From Dendrolimus kikuchii (lineage: Eukaryota > Arthropoda > Insecta > Lepidoptera > Lasiocampidae): a stretch of DNA of 64,000 bases. The stretch covers positions 27,289,887-27,353,886 of the forward strand of contig CM034392.1 of assembly GCA_019925095.2 (NCBI GenBank), in the 5' to 3' direction. Positions 41,150-52,296 of this stretch are shown here, in pieces. The position numbers were made by a program, and so were the translations under genes. The notes beneath the pieces were generated by a model, which made no database searches, was not told the origin of the DNA, and worked only from the letters and a program-made list of their open reading frames with translations. How positions within the stretch are numbered: the stretch's first letter is position 1; the number at the start of each line of letters is the position of its first letter.

Positions 41150-41545
41150 TATACTAAAGTAGAGTGTATCTGTTACATGCTGGTGTTGGGAGGAAGTGCA
41201 TGTGCAGTGTGGGCCTTATGTCTATACCTATATATATTAACCTAACTAGTGCCATGACCAACCATAACAATATTGTAATTGTGCAATTTTGAAACTGCGT
41301 ATTTGGTGAGCAATAAAGTGTTATCTATTTATCTATATTGCCACGCCGGTTTCATGTATTTTTCTTTAGTAGAAAAATTGTTGGATACATTTTTTGTCTT
41401 AAAACCTAAAAAATAGAATAGAATAGAATAAACATTTATTGTATAAACTGTCACAATCATAAAATTACAAAGTTGTTCGAGTTTTTTGTTGGAACGACAG
41501 TTTGTCCCTTCGGACGTACAATACAGGCGATTGTAATGCTGCCTG
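41150..41545. repeat. Two opposed LINE 3' ends
   Basis: Plus strand: GCAATAAAGTGTTATCTATT with CTAT repeats to about 41336. Minus strand: a (TTCTA)n-type tail at 41406-41432 followed by AAATGTTTATTG reading inward. Confidence 0.45.
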
Positions 41546-42034
41546 GCCATAATTACATTATTTAATCAATGAATAAATTATTAAATTAATATAAAACTTT
41601 ATCTTTATAGAAACATAAATCAATGTCACATTACTATAAATTATATTTCATCGTCAAATAATCAATTTAAAGAAGACAGTAACTTTTGGTGTTTGTTAAA
41701 AATGTCGATAGGCAATGATCAACGTTTACCAATAGGCCGGTCGCCTGCTTGCAATAAAATACATCTAACATTAAAAAAAATTATGGGCTATCATACGTGA
41801 TACTGAGTTCCACGTGTAACACCACTGATCTGCCTTCACTTGTCTTATACATAAACCCATAAACCCGCAAATCTTGGATATATCCACTCCCAGTTCAGTT
41901 GAGCGTGGCAACACTGGCAAGCCTTCATCTTCATATATCCCTTATGATATTTTATGCAAGTTTTTCACTATGACTTAGTTGCTATGAACGACTGGAAATG
42001 GTTCGTTGTTTTGGTTGGATATAGCGTCGTCTGT
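41546..42034. other. No gene; short S1-like trace at 41698-41760
   Basis: ATGTCGATAGGCAATGATCA to CCTGCTTGCAATAAAAT is a diverged S1 3' end. Confidence 0.35.
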
Positions 42035-42120
42035 GTGCGTGATAATCGTGTTGGGTCAGTGGCTAATGTAGGTATAACGTACTAAAATGACGTAGGTTCG
42101 AATCCTGGCAGAGCGAGAGA
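42035..42120 (+). repeat. tRNA-derived SINE-like head
   Basis: GGGTCAGTGGCTAATGTAGG (A-box like) and AGGTTCGAATCCTGGC (B box). A plain tRNA is unlikely because I cannot fold a matching acceptor stem. Confidence 0.45.
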
Positions 42121-42190
42121 CACACAGAGAGCTGTTATTAGACAGTTTTTTGTCAATGCATATTGTTATGTTCGGGCAATTTGATAAATA

Positions 42191-42244
42191 CGGTCACTAT
42201 GAATAGTGACCGGTCTGTATACATAATGCCCGTACCAATCGGGC
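42191..42244. repeat. Two adjacent hairpins
   Basis: CGGTCACTAT-GA-ATAGTGACCG (42191-42212), then GCCCG-taccaat-CG GGC (42228-42244). Confidence 0.6.
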
Positions 42245-42693
42245 AGTATAAATAAAACCGCATGATTAATCATTTTTCCTGGTCAGTGTGAATAATGAAG
42301 GCTTTATCTTGGGCAACATAATAAAACACAGATGAACTGTAGTTTTTTATTTATTAAATGAGGTTAGGGTATAGTTATATGGAAATTTTATTTATTATAA
42401 AAAAAAACATTCATTTGCTTCCCGCCTTAGCCTAACGTATATTAAAAAAAATCGGATCTGTTCATAATAAATGGATGGAGATCACGATGCATATTTTTAG
42501 ATTTCTTGTCTGTTTATTATTTTGTCTGTTTGTTCAGACTTCGATGCAGTTTTAGTTGATCGACAGGAATTTCGATTTAAAATCTGCACTACTTTTTATC
42601 GCGGGAATTATTCTGGGAATGATTTAAAATAGCCGTATTAAAAAAAATCGATTTCCAATGTGATTTTTTCACTGCTCGATAGTAAATTATATA
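42245..42693. other. AT-rich, nothing recognised
   Basis: No exon or repeat boundary seen. Confidence 0.35.
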
Positions 42694-42962
42694 TTATTGC
42701 AGGAGTGCAGCACACAGGCAGAAGGTCCAGAATGCAGTTAGCATCGCCTATAGACATTTACAACACCAAAGGTGCTACAAATGCGCTGCTGCTCTCTTAA
42801 GGGAGACAGAAACCTGGTCACTAATGCCGGAACACAACTCAAGGTTGTTATGGCGACATGCTTTAAACCAGGGGTGGTAGCCATCCAGTCGGGCAAATGC
42901 CCTACCACCTGGCTGTGGATTGTTTTGTAGCCTCTTACGACAGGCCGCCCGGCCGCAGGAAA
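42694..42962 (-). mobile_element. S1 repeat, 5' end missing
   Basis: Stops at GGCCGCAGGAAA; the TATCCGTGC start is absent. Confidence 0.7.
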
Positions 42963-43243
42963 ATAAATGCCCCTAGTGCTCGATTCCAACACATACGTAC
43001 CTACATGCCAGTATCATCAAAAACGTCTGTTAAATTAGACAAAACATCGCGCTCATTGTTTTGTTCTAGTTCTTTAAAAAATAGATTTTTCTACCAAAAT
43101 ATTAGATACTTGGTCCACCAACATCAAGGTCCTTGAGCGTTATTTTATCACCCTCAATGAAATACAGTAAGCCTATACATAGCATTGAAAGAAAGAATTA
43201 AAACGCTTATTTGCCAAATGCGACACAAACAAATTATAAAATA

Positions 43244-43411
43244 CATACATACATACATACATAACTTCACGCCAGTTCCCTTGCGGGGTAGGCACGAACA
43301 ACAGAGTGCCATTTAGGCTTATTCTTACACACCTCACTTGCCTCTTTGACATTCATAACTCTTGTCATGCAAGCTCGTCTGTTCTTAAGGCTCCTGACAT
43401 CACTTTCTGCT
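43244..43411 (-). mobile_element. 5'-truncated TATG-tailed LINE
   Basis: 13-bp duplication AAATTATAAAATA (43231-43243, 43412-43424). Confidence 0.85.
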
Positions 43412-43571
43412 AAATTATAAAATAGACGAGACAAAATATGTTTGTAGATGCCGCAATTCGTCAAACCAGGTTGGCACTCAGTATATTGCTGTGTCGGGAG
43501 ATACCCCGCCACAGCACTGATTTTCACTGCCCACCTCCTATTCTACACATATTAACTTAAGACCCGTATAA

Positions 43572-43884
43572 TTTTTTTTTATTGCAGGAGTTCAGCAGAC
43601 AGGCAGACGGCCCACTTGATGGAAAGCGGTTACCATCGTCTATGGACATTTGCAACAGCAAAGTTGCTACAATTGCGCTGCTGCTCTCTTAAGGGAGACT
43701 GAAACCTGGTCACTAATGCCGGAACGCAACTCAAGGTTGTTATGGCGACATACTTTAGACCAGGGGTGGTAGCCATCCAGTCGGGCAAATGCTCTACCAC
43801 CTGGCTGTGGGTTGTTAAGTTGCGTCTTACTACAGGCCGCCCGGCCGCAGGAAATTGTATTCTTTCTCTGTTCCTGCACAGATA
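43572..43884 (-). mobile_element. S1 repeat, full length
   Basis: A-run at 43572; GCACAGATA end. Confidence 0.75.
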
Positions 43885-44529
43885 AAAAAAAATATCATTA
43901 TTTAGTCCTAGCAAAATTTAAATCTAAAAATACTAATAATTATACATAATAATAAGAAAGAGAAACTAAATACATAGTAGAGTAATCAATCATTGTTCTA
44001 GCGGTACCCCAGCGACTATCCATTCCCTTCTAAATTTATATTAAACTACCGATCCTAAAAATTTCATCTTTCCTAAAATCACGTAAGTCTGGGGCGACTC
44101 CCAGTCACCCTAGACTTACGACTTACTTCTTTATCTATTAAGCGTCGAAATCACTTGGTTTTGGTTGGTTTAGCTTGTCTTCCATACAATGATACACTCT
44201 ATATAGCGTTACACCTACTCTCAATAACGACAATAGTTAAGTAATAAAAAGTATTTTTTTAGTTGCCAAACTCTTAGTAAAAACTACGCAGTTGTATACG
44301 TTCTTTTATCGCTTTATTATCCTAGCCCGTAATAAACTCTACTGTCGCCATCATGCATACCGAAGTTTCTGAGAAATTCCGAAATACCGAAATTTCTAGG
44401 TACTTCCTTTATCATCAAGATGCCCCAAGATCGAATGATATTGTTACAACTTAACCCCCCGACAAAGACAAATTCCACGAAGTACACTATTACATGTCGG
44501 CATTTGAACAAATTGTAATACCTCTATGA
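43885..44529. other. Nothing recognised
   Basis: GGGGCGACTCCCAGTCACCC near 44091 and inverted TTTCTGAGAAATTCCGAAAT motifs near 44367 are noted; no gene. Confidence 0.35.
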
Positions 44530-44909
44530 TTGTCTTCTTTTGTTTACTTATTTATTGGTTATTGTGGAGAACAGCCTATTGTACCCGTTTGTGGCCGTTT
44601 GCAGGCATAATTAACCAAGTGTGCGGATTACGATTTCTAGGAAATTAAGTCGACGATACGGGCACACTTCTATTTGTGAAGCATAAAACGGCGGCAGGAT
44701 GAAGAGAGGAGTCAGACTAGGAGACTTGTGTACGTACATTCGATAACCTATATAGTGACGGACTTTGCGCGTGTTATTGAAGCGCGCATTACGTTTGAAC
44801 TGATTGTGTTCAGTTATATTTGTACCTGTGCTATACGTGTTTGTATAGTTATAATAAATTCTATAGTAATTCCAATGGCATTTTTAATTCGAGGCCCACA
44901 CTCGTAACA
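44530..44909 (+). mobile_element. Gypsy-like LTR fragment, plus orientation
   Basis: CTTCTTTTGTTTACTT to CACACTCGTAACA aligns with the reverse of 3968-4688; the outer start is missing. Confidence 0.6.
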
Positions 44910-45239
44910 ATATGATTAAAATAAGTAAAAAAATATCACAAAATTACTGGTGCAGCAAAAGACGTCAGACAATAATAACAGACTTCTCTCCAGTTAACGA
45001 CAACTCTCTATAACGCCATAAGTCGCTTCAGTGTCGTTATATAAAGTTTAGACTGTATTTCCATACTAAGAAAACCCATGTATTCCATTGCCGTGCTGGA
45101 AATAACTTTGATTTTAAATTTTGGCAAAATAACTGTAATCTTTGTTACCTGTCCAACGTGGATGAAGTCACGGGGTAATGCTAGTATATAAATACAAAGA
45201 CCGATATATAAAACGAACATAGACAGGTCAGTTAGACAA
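44910..45239. other. Nothing recognised
   Basis: A CACGGGGTAATGCTAGTATA motif near 45170 hints at another Helitron-like end. Confidence 0.3.
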
Positions 45240-45538
45240 TTCAAATTCAAATTCAAAAGTTTTTATTCAAAATAAGTTCCACTGGAGAACACTTTTTGAA
45301 GGTCATACATAATAATAATAAATAATAATAATAATCGGCAAACAAACACACATATTGTATATCCCACGGTAATATACAACGGACTACTCTGGGGCCGATC
45401 CCAGACACCCAGACCATAGTAAATAACGGAGAAAATACGTTTCCGAAATTTACTATACCAGGAATCGAACCCGGAGCCTCTGCGTTGCAGTGAGGTAGGC
45501 CGGCAAAGGCTTAGCCCGCTCAACCACAGAGGCCGTCA
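45240..45538 (-). mobile_element. tRNA-derived SINE, second family
   Basis: Minus strand: CTCTGTGGTTGAGCGGGCTA (A box), CCGGGTTCGATTCCTGG (B box), a body with CTGGGATCGGCCCCAGAG, and a TTTGAATTTGAATT tail. A shorter relative without the head is at 45955-46060. Confidence 0.75.
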
Positions 45539-45923
45539 TGTAACATGTAAGTTAAAATTTAATTTTTACTTCCTATTCTATGTACACCGCTTCGCGACGT
45601 GTTGATGCTGTAAAGGAGAAGAAGCGGCAAGAAACTCCCCCACGTCTAGCTAAATATTGTGCCTCTTTATATTTCACATTCTATTTATATCTTAAATTCT
45701 CAATAAAATCAGCACACAGTAAAGTAATTAAGCCAAATAGCAAACAGATAAATGGCTAAGTGGAATTGATTCCTAAACACGGGATCTGACATTAAGCTGT
45801 AAGGTGACTCCACAGTTCGCCTCCTATTCCGTACTTATATATCCATTTTCCGGCCTTTACCCCATCCGGCTGGCGTCCATCAATATAATTCAGCCCGTTG
45901 GCCTCGCTCGGCTACATAAGAAA
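45539..45923 (+). repeat. RepA fragment (45585-45660); otherwise none
   Basis: CACCGCTTCGCGACGTGTTG and GGAGAAGAAGCGGCAAGAAAC are RepA motifs. The rest is unassigned. Confidence 0.4.
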
Positions 45924-46088
45924 CAGGGCCGTCTTTACAATCGGCGCAATCTTTTTTTTTAATAATCGGCAAACAAACATATTTGAAATCCCTAAGCTAA
46001 GTAAGTTACACTTGTGTTATGGGTGATATACAACGGAGCAATCTGGGGCCGATCTCAATATCGACTGATTAAAACATTTTATAAATAA

Positions 46089-46414
46089 CTAGCGGCCCCG
46101 GCAGACGTTGTTCTGCTTTGAAAAAATAAAAATCTAGGACCCGATCCCAGCGCAACCTACCGGTTACAATTGTGGATTTAAACCATCCGGGGGCCCACTC
46201 AAACACACAAAAACAAAATCACCAAAATCGGTCCAGGTGATTAGGAGGATTCTAGAACCCGATCACAGCGCCACCTACCGGTTCCGACGGGATAAAAAGT
46301 ATCCTGTATCCGTCTCCTGGTTTTAAGCTACCTCCCCACCAATTTTCAGCCAAATCGGTACCGCCGTTCTTGAGTTATAAATAGACTAACACGACTTTCT
46401 TTTATTTATATAGA
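46089..46414 (-). mobile_element. Helitron-like H2, mid-length
   Basis: Same internal layout as 39339-39665. Confidence 0.6.
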
Positions 46415-46439
46415 TGAAATATAATATATAAAATTATTA

Positions 46440-46693
46440 AAGCTAGGCATATTTGCTGAAGAGTTCCTTGCGCCGCTTCTTCTCTTCAAGCCACAACATG
46501 TTGCGAAGCGGTGGTAAATTAGATTAGCCTCCCATAGAGTAAATAATAACCATAAACAAAATTAATTAAAAACAAAACAAAAAACCAATGTGTAACGCCA
46601 TATTTACGAGCCAATCCGCCTTGGACAAGCTGGCTGTTCCTCTATGAAATAGGAGACCCGAACCCAGCAATGGGACGTTTATGGTCTGTTATA
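46440..46693. repeat. RepA (minus) then SINE tail (plus)
   Basis: GAAGAGTTCCTTGCGCCGC to ATAGAGTAAATAATAACC is RepA. CCAATCCGCCTTGGACAAGC to CCCAGCAATGGGACGTTTATGG is the tail of the SINE type at 28413. Confidence 0.5.
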
Positions 46694-46697
46694 ATAT

Positions 46698-47167
46698 TGT
46701 TACGAATTTGTAGGGTGTGAATTCGAAAATGCCGTTGGAATTATCACAAAGTTTATTAGAAGTACACACATATAATTCACAGTTCTTACAAGTATAGCCG
46801 AATACAAAAAAAATCAAAAGGTAGGGCAGAAAATCGTCATAATATAAATCGCGTAAAGTTCATCGTTATAAAATACTCGCTCCGAAAGTGCACTAGATAA
46901 CGTTGCGTTCGCATTCTGAACACGACTCGCGCATTTCCATTTGAAAAATTAGACATGGCTTCCTAGCAACATGCCGCCTACTAGTTCTTGAAATCGTTAA
47001 ACGGTCAGCTTAATAGCTTCCAAGAATTTGCATAAATACCAACAGAGGAAAGAAGGTTTTATGACTTCTTACGGGGGCGTGAACAAAGAGATTAGCGCGA
47101 ACAATAGATAATTCAAATTCAAACGGGTAATAAGACACTTGCAAAGGATTACTATCGGCTTGCAACA
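46698..47167 (-). mobile_element. Solo LTR, 470 bp, ATAT duplication
   Basis: TGTTACGAATTTG to GGCTTGCAACA, with ATAT at 46694-46697 and 47168-47171. The first ~80 bp resemble 47716-48506 (AATGCCGTTGGAATTAT). Confidence 0.6.
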
Positions 47168-47335
47168 ATATCAACCCAGTGGTGTGAGAAAAATGACTGT
47201 AGTATATAGACGGATGGACGAACATGAAGAATGCATAAGAATCCATAAAAATAAATAGTGTTTTTTATTGCTGAAAAGGTCGGGGCAAAACTGTTTTTTC
47301 GCTTCCGGGAACCCAATACGCTTAAGACGGCCCTG

Positions 47336-47711
47336 ATTATAAGTAAGTTGTAGCGAACGAGGGTCGAAGTTATGGAGCAAATTTCCAAGGCTACGGGTCG
47401 CTGGATTGATCGCATGTTGTCCTGTCTTGTCCGCCAGAACGTGACTCTTGACCGGTTGAGTCGTAAAACATTTTGATGGACAGCGGACATGAAAAAGTTT
47501 TGAAGTAATTTGAAGCATATCCTTTGAACTTTGTATGATGAAGGCTGCTTTTTCTTTACGGTTTGTTATCATGCCAATGTTCACCACGGCTCTGGTGATA
47601 AAATATCTGATCTTAAATTATCCATATATGTCTATATTTTACATTATATATGTATGTATGTATATTAGGAGTATCTTGTATATAATTTATTTTAGTTAAT
47701 TTGTTTATATT
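47336..47711. other. Nothing recognised
   Basis: Long minus-strand frames here lack any recognisable domain. Confidence 0.35.
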
Positions 47712-47715
47712 ATAT

Positions 47716-48506
47716 TGTTACGAGTCGACTCGAATTAAAATGCCGTTGGAATTATTATAGAATTTATTAGAACTAAGAGAGAGAAAGAGAGTTGGTCCGA
47801 AAGAGAGTGTCGGGGTGAAGGTAAGGAAAGGAATGCTCCTGTGGTTCGGGCATGTGGAAAGAATGCATGATGAAAGAATGACTAAACAGATATACTATGC
47901 AAAAGTGGATGGATGCAGAAGTCGTGGAAGGCCACGACACACCTTCCATGATCAAATTGATCGTGTACTAGCAGAAGGTGATGTCCTTAAGAACAGACGA
48001 GCGTGCATGACAAGAGGTGTGTAAGAATAAGCCTAAATGGCGCTCTGTTGTTCGTGCCTACCCCGCAAGGGAACTGGCGTAAAGTTATGTATGTATGTAT
48101 TAGAACTATACAAACACGTATAACACAGGTACAAATATAACTGGACGCAACCAGTACAAACGTAATGCATGATTCAATAACATGCGCAAAGTCCATCACT
48201 AGACACCTTATGGAATGTACACACGTCTTGCCTTGCTTGTGACTATCGCTAGACTGCCGATCTCTCCATTGAGCCATTGCTTTATGATGCACCGATGCAA
48301 TATATCACCTGGCAAGCGTCGACGCAATTTCCTAGAAAACGTAATCCGCACACCTGCGTAATTATGCCTGCGAACAGCCATAAACGAGTACAATACACAA
48401 TAGGCTGTTTTCTAATTACAATTTTTAAACACAAAGTAAACAAAAGAAGTCCAAATACTGAAAGGTGATAAACTGCAGGTGTGAATTGGTCTTTGTCGGT
48501 TGAACA
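47716..48506 (-). mobile_element. Solo LTR with LINE inside, ATAT duplication
   Basis: TGTTACGAGTCGACTCG to GTCGGTTGAACA; ATAT at 47712-47715 and 48507-48510. About 453 bp without the LINE. Confidence 0.6.
47776..48097 (+). mobile_element. 5'-truncated TATG-tailed LINE
   Basis: 11-bp duplication TATTAGAACTA (47765-47775, 48098-48108). Deletions at GATGTCCTTAAG and AAGAGGTGTGTAAG break the frame. Confidence 0.85.
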
Positions 48507-48667
48507 ATATGTTATATTGTAAAATATCTTTGGTGTACACAACCCTGCCTTTTGCTTCTCCCCTTCTTTCTAGACTCATAGGTTTGCTGGAAGATAACTC
48601 TTTTATGGTTAAGCTCGCCTTTGTACATCACTATTCTATAATCTTGTACGTAACTTTTTGTATACAA

Positions 48668-48895
48668 TCATATACTAATATATAAAGCTGAAGAGTTTGT
48701 TTGTTTGAACGCGCTAATCTCAGGAACTACTGGTCTGATTTAAAAAATTCTTTCAGTGTTCGATAGCCCATTTATCGAGGAAGGCTATAGGCCATATATC
48801 ATTTAAGACAAATAGGATCGGAGCACCAATGAAGAATGTTTCAAAATCGGGGGGTTTGAAAACAAATTCGCAGACGACGTCGCAGGCATAGCTAG
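48668..48895 (+). mobile_element. Helitron-like H1
   Basis: TCATATACTAATATATAAAGC to GCAGGCATAGCTAG, with small losses in the CATCACGCTAAGACC part. Confidence 0.6.
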
Positions 48896-48964
48896 TAAAG
48901 AATAAATGAATTAATTAAATTTTATTTTAAATTATGCTCTACTCACATTTTTATTGAAGAAATA

Positions 48965-49075
48965 TAAGTTTTTTTTACCGCCCACTTGATGAAAGGTGGC
49001 TACCGTAGCCTATGAACGTTTACAAGACCAGGAGCGTTGCGAACTGTTGTACCTGTTAAAAGAATACTCTTTAAA
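48965..49075 (-). repeat. Diverged S1 fragment
   Basis: CGCCCACTTGATGAAAGGTG to TTGCGAACTGTTGTACC; older than other copies. Confidence 0.45.
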
Positions 49076-49880
49076 AAAGATTTATTTATTTTAGATGAAG
49101 GAATAAAACTCGTTTACTTAAAAATGTAGGATGTTAAGAATATATCTAACTCCAGAGGTGGCGTGATCCGAACTGGCTCGAACTGTGTGGTGCAGTCGGA
49201 TGAGAAGTACGGGATGCTGAGGAAGCATCCCGTACTTCCTTTTAGAAGTTCCTTTCAGATCATTGTTGTACGCGGAATAAACGTTCTAGAATACCGTTGC
49301 GTAGTTGAGCGTGGTAGCTCCAGGAAATGGGGGTGAACATCCCATCGATGGCGAGCGGTGCGGTTGTAAAAATGAGGCGTTGGCACCACATCAAACAGCT
49401 CCTCGGAACACTCCTTTGTACAGGCGGCAGAATACACAGGACGCAGTCTCTCCGAAGGCTAAGCGATTCTAAACCGCCTATTGACAGATTTCTATATCTG
49501 GCCTTTTACGTATGCACTTATAGGAAGCAAAGCTAATTACCAGGACGCCGTAATCATCATAAAGAACATAAACTAAACTCCCTGGTGAAGGCAAACACTT
49601 CTATGAATTAAGAATCAATTCGCAAGAGTTTTCAGCTAATTAAGAAGATAGAATTACACCGAAGCAGCCAATTTGGGGAAAATATTTTTGAAATAACAAG
49701 CGTAAGATAACAGTAAGAAATCAGGAAAACTTTTCTGTTATCATAAGAAACTTTTTGGGGAAACATTTTCCTTGAACTTGAAAAATTTACGATCTTTCCG
49801 GTAAATATTTTAGGCGTAAATTATTGAAGTGGTAGTTCTTTAGAATCGTTGTGATTTGAAACTCGATGAAATGAAACACA
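49076..49880. other. Unassigned stretch with a 15-bp-stem hairpin
   Basis: GAAGTACGGGATGCT (49204-49218) and its complement (49224-49238) enclose GAGGA. The neighbouring 49140-49500 is GC-richer and looks like a decayed element, but I do not recognise it. Confidence 0.4.
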
Positions 49881-50173
49881 CAGCAGACAGGTTTACGGTT
49901 CAATTGTGATGGAAAGTGTTACCGTCGCCTATGGACATTTAAAACACCAAAAGTGCTACAAATGCGCTGCTGCTCTCTTAAGGGAGACTGGAACCTGGAC
50001 ACTAATGCCGGAACACAATTCAAGGTTGTTATGGCAACATACTTTAGACTAGGGGTGGTGGCCATCCAGTCGGGCAAATGCCCTACCACCTGGCTGTGGG
50101 TTGTTTTGTCGCCTCTTACGCCAGGCCGCCCCAACGCAGGAAATTGTATTCTTTCTCCGTTTCTGCACGGATA
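49881..50173 (-). mobile_element. S1 repeat, left arm of inverted pair
   Basis: The A-run side is diverged; the 5' end GCACGGATA lies 18 bp from the opposed copy. Confidence 0.7.
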
Positions 50174-50190
50174 AAATTGATATATTGGAC

Positions 50191-50440
50191 TGACAAAACA
50201 ACCCACAGCCAGGTGGTAGGGTATTTGCCCGACTGGATGGCTACCAACCCTAGTCTGAAGTATGTCGCCATAACAACCTTGAGTTGTGTTCCGACATTAG
50301 TGACCAGGTTCCAGTCTCCCTTAAAAGAGCAGCTGCGCATTTGTAGCACCTTTGGTGTTGCAAATATCCATAGGCGATGGTAACCGCTTTCCAACAAGTG
50401 GGCCGTCTGCCTGTCTCCGGAACCCCTGCAATAAAAAAAA
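50191..50440 (+). mobile_element. S1 repeat, right arm of inverted pair
   Basis: Starts GACAAAACAACCCACAGCC and runs to the A-run; with the previous copy forms ~250-bp inverted arms. Confidence 0.7.
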
Positions 50441-50445
50441 CTTAT

Positions 50446-51062
50446 TTACAAAACCCATTAACTACTCAGCCATCGTGACTTCGTGGTATCATGATGAAAT
50501 ATGGAAAGAATTTAAAAGCAAGAAATCGGCATATATTCATGACATAAATAAAAATGGCTTCTGGATTCGAAGGCGCTCATACGGGCAGGCAGCTCACGCG
50601 CGCACAGCCATAACTCAAGAGGCGACATTTTTTCATTCAATAAAGAAATGGCTGAGAAATAACAACTACACATTGCCTTCGAGTGTACAGAACAAAATGT
50701 ACGGTAGTCATTTGCCCGCCACACTGGCTTGTTCGTTAGCACAGACGTCTATAATGTGGTGGTTAAATTCTGTGACATCAAAAATAAGTCTGTCAAAGAG
50801 GCCAAGAGGTGATGTCAGGAGCCTTAAGAACAGACGAGCTTGCATGACAAGAGTTATGAATGTCAAAGAGGCAAGTGAGGTGTGTAAGAATAAGCCTAAA
50901 TGGCACTCTGTTGTTCGTGCCTACCCCGCAAGGGAACTGGCGTGAAGTTTTTTTTTTATTTTTTTTTATGTATGTATGTAAAGAGGCCAAAAAATTTATT
51001 CAGGCATGGCTAAGCAGTCTAACTTACGACGATACTGAAAATGTGCTAAAAATCACCGTCTG
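50446..51062 (+). other. Unassigned open stretch interrupted by a LINE
   Basis: Removing the LINE at 50806-50979 and one duplicate joins VYNVVVKFCDIKNKSVKEA to KKFIQAWLSSLTYDDTENVL then a stop, in one frame. That frame has upstream stops near 50703. It looks protein-like but matches no family I know. The long frame at 50352-50945 is a chimera of S1, this stretch and the LINE. Confidence 0.3.
50806..50979 (+). mobile_element. 5'-truncated TATG-tailed LINE
   Basis: 11-bp duplication AAAGAGGCCAA (50795-50805, 50980-50990). A T-rich run separates the stop from the TATG tail. Confidence 0.85.
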
Positions 51063-51320
51063 AATAGTGTGTTACGAAAATGCATAAACACACACACGCA
51101 CACATACTCACACACACACTCTCACACACCTATACACGAAACACACGTCTGCCCGCTGTGGCTATAAACATCGACTGTGGTCTTCAGAATACAGGCTTCG
51201 CCTAATTTGGGACCAGTAGGTAATATAAATAATGTAAATTTGACTTTCTGACAATAAAGATTTTATTATTTATATCATGTTGTTATTGTCGGAAGAGGGC
51301 AAAAAGACAAACGGCCCTCT
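51063..51320. repeat. (CA)n-rich stretch; otherwise none
   Basis: Imperfect CACACA runs at 51087-51148. Confidence 0.5.
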
Positions 51321-51332
51321 TGACGTGATCAG

Positions 51333-52294
51333 GTTTTTATTTCTTTTGTTTTGAGGCGAGAGAAAATGCTTAACCGATTTACGCACAATCTGGGCCGTTG
51401 CTAGGGGAACGACACGCGTCGGTCGGGGGCGATAACACTGCAGCAATAGTATGCTCTTGGCAGTGCTCCGTCCGCGATCGACGTCACAGAATAGTGTGGA
51501 AGACTCCGAGCGTTGCTACACGAGCGAGCAACCCCAATACCCACTAAAAACCCCCTCCTCCCTGTCGACCCTGCGCTTTTGTTTGTGTTGGAAAGACTGA
51601 GATTTAGAACATAGTTAGGTCCAGTCGATCCAGCGCAATAAAGTGCCTGGAGTGTGCCCAACGTGATCAGTTTACGTCAATTATCGTCATCTAAGGACGC
51701 CTGAGGATAACCGAAGTCATAGGTTCGTTCTAAGTTTAATAGTCATAATAATAATTCGCTCATAGTTAGCACGCGCTGCAGGACGTCTCTCCCTGTCGCG
51801 TTCTGCGGCCTCCTTGAGTGACATTACTGTCTCACAAAAAGTAACCGCAGCCCCCCAGTTGTCGCTGCTCTGCAGCATGGCCTTGACCAAGTCACCGAGC
51901 GAGTCGACCGGACCTACGTGCGTCTTAAGTTCGAGCCGCTGCGACGGCAATGCATCGCATACACACGGTGTATCATACGACGTTTCGGGCGCGCCGCACT
52001 TGTGACAGTCCGGGGAAGGCAAGCAAAAACTGGGCAGCCTGTGGGCATTGTGATGCGATAAAAAAAGTTATCGATACATCCGAGTCCGGTAAGTTTCTAT
52101 TTCGTCCTAAAGGTCAGGGTGCCGCTGGTGCGGTTAACCCATTTAAGCTGTGGCCTGATTGCATCCACCGTGTAGCCGCCATAGGCCGCAGGGTTGTCGA
52201 GCTCTTGAGACCAGACGGCGATCATGGAGGCGGTTTCCCGCTTCCTGATCGCCTCGATTTCGACCTGACAGAAGGTCAGGCCTCTAGCTAGGGC
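51333..52294 (-). mobile_element. R1-clade-like LINE, 3' part
   Basis: The minus frame gives VWSQELDNPAAYGGYTVDAI, then TLTFRTK-stop, then after a frameshift CHKCGAPETSYDTPCVCDAL, VKAMLQSSDNWGAAVTFCET and VMSLKEAAERDRER. The Cys cluster and the W..FCE.VM..KE.AER.RE ending are typical of R1-type LINE ORF2 C-termini. An A-rich tail ends at 51333. A 12-bp duplication TGACGTGATCAG lies at 51321-51332 and 52295-52306. The copy is dead (stop, frameshift). Confidence 0.75.
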
Positions 52295-52296
52295 TG

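Larger units (their letters stand above)
45924..47335. mobile_element. Candidate TIR element holding several later insertions
   Basis: CAGGGCCGTCTT at 45924 is inverted at 47335 (AAGACGGCCCTG). Between them lie a SINE tail (45955-46060), H2 (46089-46414), RepA (46440-46570), a SINE tail (46615-46693) and a solo LTR (46698-47167). No matching 8-bp flanks, so the class is open. Confidence 0.4.

Noticed and set aside
42035..42120. Functional tRNA gene
   Set aside because: A and B boxes are present but no acceptor stem folds; more likely a SINE head.
47171..47587. 138-codon minus-strand frame
   Set aside because: It crosses the end of a TIR element, shows no domain, and overlaps another frame of similar length.
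50352..50945. 197-codon plus-strand frame
   Set aside because: It is a chimera: S1 end, unassigned DNA, then LINE tail. The junctions fall at element borders.
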